Made by a program: the position numbers and the translations under genes
DNA from: Pseudomonas sp. SCA2728.1_7
Lineage (GTDB): Bacteria; Pseudomonadota; Gammaproteobacteria; Pseudomonadales; Pseudomonadaceae
Direction of reading: 5' to 3'
NCBI RefSeq assembly: GCF_018138145.1
Contig: NZ_CP073104.1
Span: 5,523,001 to 5,587,000 of the forward strand
DNA: 64,000 bases
Notes under the pieces: model-generated
What the model was told of the DNA's origin: nothing
Database searches by the model: none
The model's input: the letters and a program-made list of their open reading frames with translations, nothing else
In this document: one piece after another, positions 35,038-43,746 of the stretch
How positions within the stretch are numbered: position 1 is the stretch's first letter
How the letters are laid out: each line of letters begins with the position of its first letter

Positions 35038-36366
35038 TTACTCGCTCAAAAACATCTCCCGACTCAACCCATGCCGCTGCAGCTTTTCATTGAACGTGCG
35101 GCGCGGCAGTTGCAGTTCTTCGAGCACCGCTTTCACATCGCCCTTGTGCCGGGTCAGCGCTGCACGCAAACACTGCGCCTCAAACGCCTCCTGTTGCGCC
35201 GCCAGCGATTGCCCCGGATCGATCCCCGGCGCAGGCTCATCCAGCCCCAACACCTGGCGTTCGGCAACGTTGGCCAGTTCGCGCACGTTGCCCGGCCAGT
35301 CGTGGCTGAGCAGATGACTCAATTGCGCACCACTCAAAGGTGGAAAGGTGCGCCCCAGGCGTTCAGCGGCATTGTGGGCAAAGGTTTCGAATAGCAACGG
35401 AATGTCTTCGCGACGATCGCGCAACGGCGGCAAACGCAGCTCGGCGACGTTGAGGCGATAGGCCAGATCCTCGCGAAAACGTCCGGCCCGAGCCTCGTCG
35501 AGCAGATCCGGTTTGGTCGCCGCGACAATCCGCAGGTCGACGCGAATGCTCTGGTTCGAACCCAACCGTTCAAGCTTCTGCTCCTGCAACACCCGCAGCA
35601 GTTTGACCTGTTGGGCCAGTGGCATGCTTTCGATTTCATCGAGAAACAAAGTGCCGCCGTCTGCGTATTCCAGTTTGCCGATGCGCTTGCCCGAGGCGCC
35701 GGTAAACGCGCCGCTCTCGTGACCGAACAACTCGGCCTCGAACAGCTGCTCAGGGATCGCCGCACAGTTCAGCGCCACGAACGGCTTGGCCGCGCGCGGG
35801 CCGAAATCATGCAGGCAACGCGCGACCAGTTCCTTGCCGCTGCCAGTCTCGCCACGGATCAATACGTTGACCGGCAACGCCGCCAGATCCAGCACTTGCC
35901 GACGCAACGTCTGCAAACCACGGGACACGCCAAGCAACGTCGCATCGAGTTTCGCGCGGTTGTCAGCCTGTTCGTGCAGGGCACGGTTTTCCAGAATCAG
36001 CCGGCGTTTGTCCAGCGCCCGGCGCAAGCTGCCGAGCAGGGTTTCCGGGCTGAACGGTTTTTCCAGAAAGTCGTAGGCACCGTCGCGCATCGCCTCGACG
36101 GCCATCGGTACATCGCCATGGCCGGTGAGCAGAATCACCGGCAGATCAGCGTCGCGTTTCTGCACCTCGGCCAATAACGCCAGGCCGCCCATGCCGGGCA
36201 TGCGCACGTCACTGAGGATCACCCCGGCAAAGTGCGCGGGCAGGGCGGCGAGGCAATCTTCGGCGCGGCTGAACAACTGCACCGCGAACCCCGACAGGCT
36301 CAGCCACTGCTCGACGGCGCTGCGAATGCTGCTTTCGTCATCGACCACCATTACCGAATTGAGCAT
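35038..36366 (-). CDS. mifR: Sigma54-dependent response regulator (DctD/MifR-type)
   Basis: 442 residues. Receiver domain 1-120 with phospho-acceptor Asp53 (ILSDVRMPG) and Lys103 (LEKPF); AAA+ domain about 145-375 with Walker A GETGSGKE (172-179), the sigma54-contacting GAFTGA loop (219-224) and DEIES Walker B; C-terminal Fis-type helix-turn-helix about 400-438 (GDVKAVLEELQLPRRTFNEKLQRHGLS). Its ATG overlaps the kinase stop by one base (TGATG). It presumably activates kgtP through the sigma54 promoter at 34715. DctD (C4 acids) and MifR (2-oxoglutarate) are close relatives; the neighbour favours MifR. Confidence 0.9.
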   Translation of the reverse strand: MLNSVMVVDDESSIRSAVEQWLSLSGFAVQLFSRAEDCLAALPAHFAGVILSDVRMPGMGGLALLAEVQKRDADLPVILLTGHGDVPMAVEAMRDGAYDFLEKPFSPETLLGSLRRALDKRRLILENRALHEQADNRAKLDATLLGVSRGLQTLRRQVLDLAALPVNVLIRGETGSGKELVARCLHDFGPRAAKPFVALNCAAIPEQLFEAELFGHESGAFTGASGKRIGKLEYADGGTLFLDEIESMPLAQQVKLLRVLQEQKLERLGSNQSIRVDLRIVAATKPDLLDEARAGRFREDLAYRLNVAELRLPPLRDRREDIPLLFETFAHNAAERLGRTFPPLSGAQLSHLLSHDWPGNVRELANVAERQVLGLDEPAPGIDPGQSLAAQQEAFEAQCLRAALTRHKGDVKAVLEELQLPRRTFNEKLQRHGLSREMFLSE

Positions 36367-38126
36367 CAGATGTGTGCCTCCAGATCGATCGGCAAAGTCA
36401 GGCTGAACACCGCGCCGCTGTCGCCATTTTCGGCACTCAGACGGCCGCCGGATTCATGCACGATAGCGAAGGATACCGCCAACCCCAGGCCCAGACCGTC
36501 GCCCACCGGTTTGGTGGTGAAGAACGGATCAAAGACCTGGCCCAAATGGTCTTCGGCGATGCCGCCGCCATTGTCACTGACGCTCAGCCGCCACAGTTGT
36601 TCATCGGCTTCCAGACGGATTTCCAGACGCTTGCAGGCTTTGCCCTGCATCGCATCGAGGGCGTTGCGCAGCAGGTTGATCAGTACCTGTTCGAGACGAA
36701 TCGCATCGCCGCGCACCCACGCCGGACGTGTCAGGTGCAGCACCAGACTGACCTGTTCATCGCGCAGCCGTGCATCGAGCAACTGCAACGACTGATCGAC
36801 CACCGTCGCCAGATCCAGTCGTTCGCGCAAGCCGCTGGGACTTTTGCGCGCGAAGGTCTTGAGGTGGCCGGTGAGGGCGGCCATGCGCGTGAGCATGTCG
36901 TCCACCGGTTTCAAGGCTTTATAGGCATCGTCGACACGGCCATGGTCGAGCAGCAGGCGCAGAGTCGCCAGTTGCATGCGCTGAGCGGTCAGCGGCTGAT
37001 TGATTTCGTGGGCCAGCGCGGCGGACATCTGGCCGAGCGCGGCGAGTTTGGCCGATTGCACCAGGCCGTCCTGCGCGGTACGCAAGTCGCGGGTGCGTTC
37101 TTCCACCAACTGTTCCAGTTCCTCACGGTTGCGCTGGCGGATTCTCGACAGGCGCCAGCGCTGGTTGAGAAACAGCAACAGAAACACCAGCGCCAGCCAC
37201 ACCCCGGCGGCGGCGAGGCCGGCGTTGCGCAGGTCTTCGAAGGCCACTTGCGGATGGCGCAGCAGGTGCAGGGTCCAGCCTTCGGCGCTCAGTGGCAGCG
37301 ATTCCCATAGATAATCCGCTGTGCCCTCAGGGCCTTCGACGCGGCGCAGATCACTGTTGTCATCGAAGCTGCGCAGCGACAAATGGGTCAAAGGCTGCAG
37401 CGACTGTTTGTCGTACTGGCGCGTGGCTTTGATCTCGGCCATGTCGCTGGCGCTCAACGCACGCAGCGCGCGGTAACGCCAGCCGGGCTGGTTGGCGATG
37501 AAGATGATCCCGCGCGCATCGCTGACCAGCAGCGTGTCATTGCCCTGACTCCATTCGCGTTCCAGCTCGGGGAATTCCAGCTTGACCACCATTGCGCCAA
37601 GGAACTCGTCGTTATCGCCGAGCACCGCGCTGGAGAGGAAGTAGCCGGGAATCCCGCTGGTCACGCCCACCGCGTAAAAACGCCCGGTGCCTTGGGTGCG
37701 GGTCTGGCTGAAATAGGGACGAAAGCCGTAATTGTGGCCGACGTAACTGCTCGGCAGACGCCAGTTGCTCGCCGCCACGGCAAGCCCGGTGTGATCGAGC
37801 AGTTCAAGGGTCGAGGATTGCGCCGCGCCGTTGATCTTTTCCAGTTTCAGGTTCAGCGCTGACTGCTCTTCGGCATCGACCGTCCCGGCCAGCGCCGAGC
37901 GCAATTGCGGGTCCAGCGCCAGCACGGCGGGCAGGGCGCGGTAGCGGTCGATCAGGGTGTGCAGGGAATTGGCGTACAACGCCAGTTGCTGGTTGGCGCG
38001 GGCGGCGTCTTCCTCCAGCGCCTGACGTTCGGCGTGGCGGATCGCAAGTGTGGCGGCAAGCGCCGCGCCGGTGATGATCAGCAGGGTATACAACGACAGA
38101 CGCAAGGTACGGGAAGTCGGCAGCAT
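36366..38126 (-). CDS. mifS: Sensor histidine kinase (DctB/MifS-type)
   Basis: 586 residues. TM helix about 9-28, periplasmic double-Cache-like sensor (about 30-295; RFYAVGVTSGIPGYFLSSAVL), second TM about 305-325, a short coiled coil, then HisKA with the phospho-acceptor in ALAHEINQPLTAQRMQ and a HATPase_c domain (VLINLLRNALDAMQG, DNGGGIAEDHLGQVFDPFFTTKPVGDGLGLGLAVSF). The order matches DctB/MifS, which sense dicarboxylates or 2-oxoglutarate in the periplasm. First gene of the two-gene operon with the response regulator. Confidence 0.9.
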   Translation of the reverse strand: MLPTSRTLRLSLYTLLIITGAALAATLAIRHAERQALEEDAARANQQLALYANSLHTLIDRYRALPAVLALDPQLRSALAGTVDAEEQSALNLKLEKINGAAQSSTLELLDHTGLAVAASNWRLPSSYVGHNYGFRPYFSQTRTQGTGRFYAVGVTSGIPGYFLSSAVLGDNDEFLGAMVVKLEFPELEREWSQGNDTLLVSDARGIIFIANQPGWRYRALRALSASDMAEIKATRQYDKQSLQPLTHLSLRSFDDNSDLRRVEGPEGTADYLWESLPLSAEGWTLHLLRHPQVAFEDLRNAGLAAAGVWLALVFLLLFLNQRWRLSRIRQRNREELEQLVEERTRDLRTAQDGLVQSAKLAALGQMSAALAHEINQPLTAQRMQLATLRLLLDHGRVDDAYKALKPVDDMLTRMAALTGHLKTFARKSPSGLRERLDLATVVDQSLQLLDARLRDEQVSLVLHLTRPAWVRGDAIRLEQVLINLLRNALDAMQGKACKRLEIRLEADEQLWRLSVSDNGGGIAEDHLGQVFDPFFTTKPVGDGLGLGLAVSFAIVHESGGRLSAENGDSGAVFSLTLPIDLEAHI

Positions 38127-38209
38127 GCTGGGCTAACGGATGGCAGTCGGGCGGGCACGATAGCATGTCGGCAGGCGGGAACATTGTCCCCGCTCAGAAA
38201 GCCGCCCAT

Positions 38210-41041
38210 TTACGCGGCGGCGTGGTGAGCAGTTCTATGCTTTTGCACCGTTAACGCCAGACCGTGGAGCATGTCGGTGATTCGGGCTGTTTCCTGGTCT
38301 AGATCGTTGAGGTCGACGCCGTTCATGCTGGTTCTGCCAAGTGCGTGAGCATACTCATGGACCGAGTCGTTACTCGCCTCGATAGCCTGTGCAAGTCCGA
38401 GAATTTTCCCCTCGAACTCAAACATTTTTTCGCTGGATTTTCCAGAGATGGCCTTGGCCGCTTCATTGACAATTTCCGGCAAACTCCATAACGCCGCGGC
38501 TCCGCTAGCGATGGCGCCGGCCGCTGCGGGAGGTAGTGAATTGAGAGTTCCCTTCACACCCGTCGCCGTTAGTTGAGCGCCTGCCTCCTTCACCAACTTG
38601 AGTCCGGATTTTTTGTCGCGAGGAATCATGCCCTGGAGTTTGGCGTTTAAATACTCAAGCGGCTGCATTTGTTTGTGTTGGGCTTTCTCGATAATAGTGT
38701 CCGCTGACACTTTGGAGGTTTTCAAATTGACCGACGCGCTCAGTCCGCTTCTTTCAGCCGCGTAGTCGATGAGCGCGCTGACCCCGATTTTTGCGGCGTA
38801 GCCCATCCCTGCGCCTATCACGTTGCCGACACCGGGTGCCGCGGCGCCTAGAGCCTGAGCACCGACACCGATCGTTAGACCGACGCCATAACTGAGGGCT
38901 TTGCTTGCGACCAATACCAGCGTTCTGCGTGTTGTCGCCAAGGCAATGTCGCTGCCTGAACCCATTCTGTCGAGTTGCTTGGCGGCATCGCTGGCGCGGC
39001 GCTGGGTAATCCCCAGAATTTCAATGTGCTGCATCATCTGATCATTCATTTGGCGGGCCATACGCTTTTCTGCAAGGCGTTGCGCATTTTTGGCAAAGCT
39101 CTTGTTTTGCGAAGCAATGATGCGATCCACTCCGGCATTCATATCGTCCAAAGTAGGCCACTTGGATTCACCGTTGACGTCGACATGGCCAATCGGATCG
39201 TTGCCGACGAAGGCGTAAAGATTCAGCCCATCCACGTCGCCTGCCGGGTCCGCGCTGACCCAGCGTTGCAGCCATGGTGCGTAATACCGTGCGCCGTAGT
39301 AATACAAACCGCTGACGTCCATTTCCTTGCCCGAATAGCGGATGAATCTGTAGCTGACTTCAGTCCCCGAGGGCGCGCTCATCCACGCCGTGGCGCCGAA
39401 GGGGTAATAACCTTCCTCGCTGACCCTTCGCGCCTGCTGATCCAGTTCGATCACGCAGGAGCCGAGGTGATCCTGGAGGCTGTAGCGCAGTTGATCGTTG
39501 TCGATGTCATCGGGTTTTTTCGCCAGCCAGTGCAGGCAGCGCGCATTTCCGAGGCTGATGATGTGCAGTTCTTCGCCGTTGTCGCGGGTGCGGATTTCCA
39601 GCCCCGGAAGGTAGCGCACCTGCTGGAAATGTTCGGTGGTGGCAGTGAAGGTTTCGTAGCGTTTGAACACACGCATGCCCCGACTGTACCCGTAACCCTC
39701 GGCATCATTGCGCCCGTTTGTGCGGGGTAGCAGGGTCACCTTCAACAGTTGGTCGCGGGCATTCCAACTCATGGATTGGCCTGGCTGTAGCGCCTGCTGG
39801 TTTCCGTGTGTATCGAACAACTTGTCGAAATCCGGCTCCGCATCGCCTTGTTTCCAGCGCACACCACGATTGCTCTGTGGGTCGATGCGCATCTGCTGGG
39901 TGAAGTTATTGCCGGCTCGCACGTGACAAAGTTTTGTCAGGTTGCCGCTTCTGTCGTATTGGTAAGTCTGGGTGTAATTGAGGCGATTGTTCGGGTCGCC
40001 CGGTTGCGGCAGGCCAGGTATGTCGGGCGGTGGGGCGTCGTCGTAACCGGTGGCGCTGGTCAGCCGATAGAGCGAGTCGTAGGTGAAATCGCGGTGGCCA
40101 TCGATCAGTTGGTTGGCGAAGTGGCGCGGCTGAAAAGCGTGGTCCTTGATGCGGGTGATATTGCCGACGCGGTCGTAGAAATATTCGAGGTTTTGCAGGA
40201 CTGTGTAAGCGTCCTTGTGGCTCGACTGGGTGTGCAAACGACCGTCCGCCGGGTCATATGTCCACTGACTGAGGACGCGATTGCCGGCCAGTTGTTCGAT
40301 GATCTGGTCGTTGGCGTTGTACTGCGCGTCCTGCAACACCTCTTGCCAGTCAGGCGTGCCGCTGATCAGCAGTTCAGTTTTTTTGAGGTGCCCGGCCAGG
40401 CCGTAGCGCGAGCGTCGTTGATGGCCGCCGGCGTCGGTCTGCTCCAGCAGCGCACCGAGCGGGCTGAACACCTGTGCGCTGGTGAACGCTTCACCGTCCT
40501 GGAAGGTGCGGGTTTCGCACAGCGGCGGGCCGGTCAGGGAAAAACTGTCCGTCAACAGCGAACCGGCACGGTCTTTTTGCTCCAGCAACTGCCCGCGTTG
40601 GTTGAACTGCGCCTTCGCCGAGGCGCCGGCGTAAATGAAAACATCCACATCGGGTTCACCATTTTCCTCGACCGCTACCACCCGCAGTTGCTGATCGAAG
40701 TTCATGTGCCAATGGCTACCGCGCTGGTCCCAGCGCTGCAAAGGCTCACCGGCCAGTCCCGGGAGGGTCAAGCGCCAGCCGGCGTCAACGCTGTCGATTT
40801 TCAACGGCTGGCCATTTAGTGAAGAGACGGTGGCGAGGTTGGGGCGAGCCTTTGCGCCAAAAAGACGCGCATCCCATTTTTCAATCTCCGCGCCTATCAC
40901 GTTGTAGTACTGGCGAGTAATGAGCGGTTCAATAGCAGCGTCGGCAGCTTTGCGCAGGTAGGCTATTTGTCTGAAAGCCAAGCCTCTGCCATCCCAGGCC
41001 ACGACCTCTGGCGTACGATTCAAAGCGCGAGTGATCATCAT
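38210..41041 (-). CDS. Tc toxin subunit C (TccC-type RHS protein) no. 1
   Basis: 943 residues. RHS/YD-repeat shell about residues 1-624 (repeats such as QWTYDPADGRLHTQ, YFYDRVGNITRI, FTYDSLYRLTSATGYDD), ending in the conserved RHS core APWLQRWVSADPAGDVDGLNLYAFVGNDP...DVNG where TcC proteins self-cleave. The last 319 residues are a different, effector-like domain: charged helical start, two hydrophobic Gly/Ala-rich stretches (about 710-765 and 835-855), then helical end; I recognise no enzyme motif. TcC and TcB form a hollow cage that delivers the C-terminal toxin through TcA. Third gene of the TcB-TcC-TcC operon, ATGA overlap with the preceding gene. Confidence 0.9.
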   Translation of the reverse strand: MMITRALNRTPEVVAWDGRGLAFRQIAYLRKAADAAIEPLITRQYYNVIGAEIEKWDARLFGAKARPNLATVSSLNGQPLKIDSVDAGWRLTLPGLAGEPLQRWDQRGSHWHMNFDQQLRVVAVEENGEPDVDVFIYAGASAKAQFNQRGQLLEQKDRAGSLLTDSFSLTGPPLCETRTFQDGEAFTSAQVFSPLGALLEQTDAGGHQRRSRYGLAGHLKKTELLISGTPDWQEVLQDAQYNANDQIIEQLAGNRVLSQWTYDPADGRLHTQSSHKDAYTVLQNLEYFYDRVGNITRIKDHAFQPRHFANQLIDGHRDFTYDSLYRLTSATGYDDAPPPDIPGLPQPGDPNNRLNYTQTYQYDRSGNLTKLCHVRAGNNFTQQMRIDPQSNRGVRWKQGDAEPDFDKLFDTHGNQQALQPGQSMSWNARDQLLKVTLLPRTNGRNDAEGYGYSRGMRVFKRYETFTATTEHFQQVRYLPGLEIRTRDNGEELHIISLGNARCLHWLAKKPDDIDNDQLRYSLQDHLGSCVIELDQQARRVSEEGYYPFGATAWMSAPSGTEVSYRFIRYSGKEMDVSGLYYYGARYYAPWLQRWVSADPAGDVDGLNLYAFVGNDPIGHVDVNGESKWPTLDDMNAGVDRIIASQNKSFAKNAQRLAEKRMARQMNDQMMQHIEILGITQRRASDAAKQLDRMGSGSDIALATTRRTLVLVASKALSYGVGLTIGVGAQALGAAAPGVGNVIGAGMGYAAKIGVSALIDYAAERSGLSASVNLKTSKVSADTIIEKAQHKQMQPLEYLNAKLQGMIPRDKKSGLKLVKEAGAQLTATGVKGTLNSLPPAAAGAIASGAAALWSLPEIVNEAAKAISGKSSEKMFEFEGKILGLAQAIEASNDSVHEYAHALGRTSMNGVDLNDLDQETARITDMLHGLALTVQKHRTAHHAAA

Positions 41042-43746
41042 CCTTTCGCCGCGCTTTTCTGTTGCAGGTGTGCCGACACTCTTGGCAGTAACTCGAGCGC
41101 ACGATTCATCTTGCCCAGCACGACGGTTTCCGCCTGCGCAAGGCGATAGCGGGTGCCCTGCGCCGTTGCAATGTGTTCCCGGCCGAGACCTTCCAGCTCT
41201 TCCAGAGCCAAGTCAGACAGTGCCATGCGGGAAGTGAGGTAAGCGGCAGCCGATTCGATCCCTTGCTCTACCAGATCCAGATCATGCTGCCCCAGCGAAT
41301 CATTGAATGCCTCGGTCACTTCGGCACTCAAGCGGAAGAACGCCAGAAATTTTTCCAGATGAGTGCCACCCGTCAGTACATCAGCCGCTCCGATACCCCC
41401 TACGATTAATGATTCCTTGTTTCCGTCTGTAGTGCGCGGGTCATATTTTGAGACGAAAGACTTGATTTTCGCTTTCCAGCCTTTGGATTTGGCTTCTTCA
41501 GTCAGGTTGCCGATGTCGTAATCTGCGCTATCGGGCAAAAGTTTGTAACCAAAGGCATTGTCTTCGCCGAGTTTGTCAATCTCGGCGCCTGTCACGTCAG
41601 CGGCGATTGCCGCGGTGGCTACTCCGATAGCTAACCCCGTGACCGGGTTGATGGTGGCCAACGTTCCGACGACGGTAGCTGCGGTAAACACCGTACCCGC
41701 TGTGATGGCAGAGGCTAGAACGTTGAGCAACGTCAGGACAGCCCGCTTTCCGCTGGAGCGGTAGATATCCTTGGTAGAGTTCAAGTGGCTGAGTTGATAG
41801 ATCGATGTGTCCAGTCTTCGCGTGGCAGTAGCCAGCAAATCTTCATAGTCACTCACGATTGTCAATAATTCGGAAGATGTTCGCTGTTGCCCTTGAGCAT
41901 CGAAATAACTGAGTGGATTGTTCCCGACAAACCCATACAGATTCAGCCCATCCACGGCCCCCGCCGGGTCCGCACTGACCCAGCGCTGCAACCACGGCGC
42001 GTAATACCGTGCACCGTAGTAATACAACCCGCTGACATCCATTTCCTTGCCTGAATAACGGATGAATTTGTAGCGCACTTCCACTTCGTGTCGTGCCGCC
42101 AGCCACGCGGTTCCGCCGAAGGGGTAATAACCTTCCTTGCTGGTTATGTCGGCCTGTTGATCGAGCTCCATCACGCAGGAGCCGAGGTGGTCTTTCTGGC
42201 TGTAGCGCATTTGATTGTTTTCGATGCTGCCGGGACGCCCGGTGATCCAGTGCAGGCACCGCGCATTGCCGAGGCTGATGACGTGCAGTTCTTCGCCGTC
42301 GTCCTTGGTGCGGATTTCCAGGCCGGGCAGGTAACGTACCTGATGAAAGTGGCGGGTGGTGCCGGTAAACCATTCATGGCATTTGAAGACTCGCTGGCCC
42401 TGGCTGTAACGGTAATGCTCGGCGTCACTGTTGCTGTTTTTCCGGATGACCAGAGGCACGCTTTCCAGCTCGTCGCGCGCGTTCCACTGCAATCTCGGAC
42501 CTGGCTTCAGAGTCTGTTGATTGCCGTGAGGATCAAACAACGTGTCGAAATCCGGCGGTGCGTCGCCGGATTTCCAGAGCACGCCGCGGTTGCTGTTCGG
42601 GTCGATACACATCTGACGGGTGAAGGTATTACCGTCTCGTACATGACACAGTTCGGTCAGGTTGTCGCCGTCGTCGTATTTATAGCTCTGGGTGTAATTG
42701 AGGCGGTTTTTCGGGTCGGTCGGTGTCGGCCAGCCGGGAATGTCCGAAGGCGCAGCGTCGTCGTAGCCGGTGGCGCGGATCAACCGGTACAGTGAGTCGT
42801 AGCTGAAATCGCGGTGACCGTCGATCCGTTGATTGGCAAACCAGACGGGTTCAAAGGTGCGGTCTTCGACGCGGACAACATTGCCCATCCGGTCGTAAAA
42901 ATACACAAAACTCTGCAGTAATTTTTCGTCTGCCTGGCTGCACTGGGAGTGCAGGCGTCCGTCGGCGGGATCGTAGGTCCATTGGTTGAGCACACCGTTG
43001 CCGGCCCGTTGCTCGACGATCTGATCATTGGCGTTGTACTGCGCATCCAGCAACACCGGTTGTAGTTGTGTGCCCTTGATCCACAGATCCACCTGTTTGA
43101 GTTGCCCGGCGAGGCTGTAACGTGACCGTCGACAATGTTCGCCGGCATCGGTCTGCTCCAGCACGACGCCGAGCGGACTGAACACATGCTTGCTGGTGTA
43201 CGCTGCGCCATCATGGAACGTACGGGTTTCCTCCAGTGGCTGGCCGGTGAAGGCATAGCAGCGGATGTCCAGTGAACCTGAGGGATCGACCTGCTGGATC
43301 AGTTTGCCGCGCCGGTTGTGGGTTGCGCTCTCGGCCCCCTCGGCATAGGCGAAGGTATCGAGCTGATTCTGACCGTTGCCCGAGAGCTCCGTCGCCACCA
43401 CGCGCAGTTGGCTGTCAAAGGTCGAGCGCCAGTGATGGCCGCGCTCGTCCCAACGTTGCAGCGGCTCGCCGGCGAGGCCGGCGAGCACATGGCGCCTGCC
43501 GCTATCGACGCTGTCGGTGAGCACCGCCGCGCCGTCCAGCGTGTAAACGGTTGTGGCGTTCGCTATGGGCAAGCGAGGATCGTGTTGCGCCACCAGACGG
43601 CCGGCCACATCGTGTTGTTGGCGTGTCACGAGTGCTCCAGGGGGCTCGCCAGCCACCGTGCGCAGGTAGGCGACCTGACGAATCGGCAGGCCACGGCCGT
43701 CGATCACCGCCAGCGAGGGCGTGCGCGAATGCACACTGGCGTTCAT
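41038..43746 (-). CDS. Tc toxin subunit C (TccC-type RHS protein) no. 2
   Basis: 902 residues. RHS shell about 1-619, nearly collinear with its neighbour (same QWTYDPADGRLHSQ, YFYDRMGNVVRV, IRYSGKEMDVSGLYYYGARYYAPWLQRWVSADPAGAVDGLNLY), so the two arose by duplication. The C-terminal 283 residues differ completely: a helical start, a hydrophobic stretch (about 665-720, LNVLASAITAGTVFTAATVVGTLATINPVTGLAIG), a Lys-rich middle and a helical end. No known toxin motif seen. Start ATG overlaps the TcB stop (ATGA), its stop overlaps the next start likewise, so all three are co-translated. Confidence 0.9.
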   Translation of the reverse strand: MNASVHSRTPSLAVIDGRGLPIRQVAYLRTVAGEPPGALVTRQQHDVAGRLVAQHDPRLPIANATTVYTLDGAAVLTDSVDSGRRHVLAGLAGEPLQRWDERGHHWRSTFDSQLRVVATELSGNGQNQLDTFAYAEGAESATHNRRGKLIQQVDPSGSLDIRCYAFTGQPLEETRTFHDGAAYTSKHVFSPLGVVLEQTDAGEHCRRSRYSLAGQLKQVDLWIKGTQLQPVLLDAQYNANDQIVEQRAGNGVLNQWTYDPADGRLHSQCSQADEKLLQSFVYFYDRMGNVVRVEDRTFEPVWFANQRIDGHRDFSYDSLYRLIRATGYDDAAPSDIPGWPTPTDPKNRLNYTQSYKYDDGDNLTELCHVRDGNTFTRQMCIDPNSNRGVLWKSGDAPPDFDTLFDPHGNQQTLKPGPRLQWNARDELESVPLVIRKNSNSDAEHYRYSQGQRVFKCHEWFTGTTRHFHQVRYLPGLEIRTKDDGEELHVISLGNARCLHWITGRPGSIENNQMRYSQKDHLGSCVMELDQQADITSKEGYYPFGGTAWLAARHEVEVRYKFIRYSGKEMDVSGLYYYGARYYAPWLQRWVSADPAGAVDGLNLYGFVGNNPLSYFDAQGQQRTSSELLTIVSDYEDLLATATRRLDTSIYQLSHLNSTKDIYRSSGKRAVLTLLNVLASAITAGTVFTAATVVGTLATINPVTGLAIGVATAAIAADVTGAEIDKLGEDNAFGYKLLPDSADYDIGNLTEEAKSKGWKAKIKSFVSKYDPRTTDGNKESLIVGGIGAADVLTGGTHLEKFLAFFRLSAEVTEAFNDSLGQHDLDLVEQGIESAAAYLTSRMALSDLALEELEGLGREHIATAQGTRYRLAQAETVVLGKMNRALELLPRVSAHLQQKSAAKG

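Noticed and set aside
38210..41889. ADP-ribosyltransferase (TccC3/TccC5-like) activity in the TcC tails
   Set aside because: No R-S-E triad or similar signature is visible in either C-terminal domain; both are dominated by hydrophobic Gly/Ala-rich and helical sequence.
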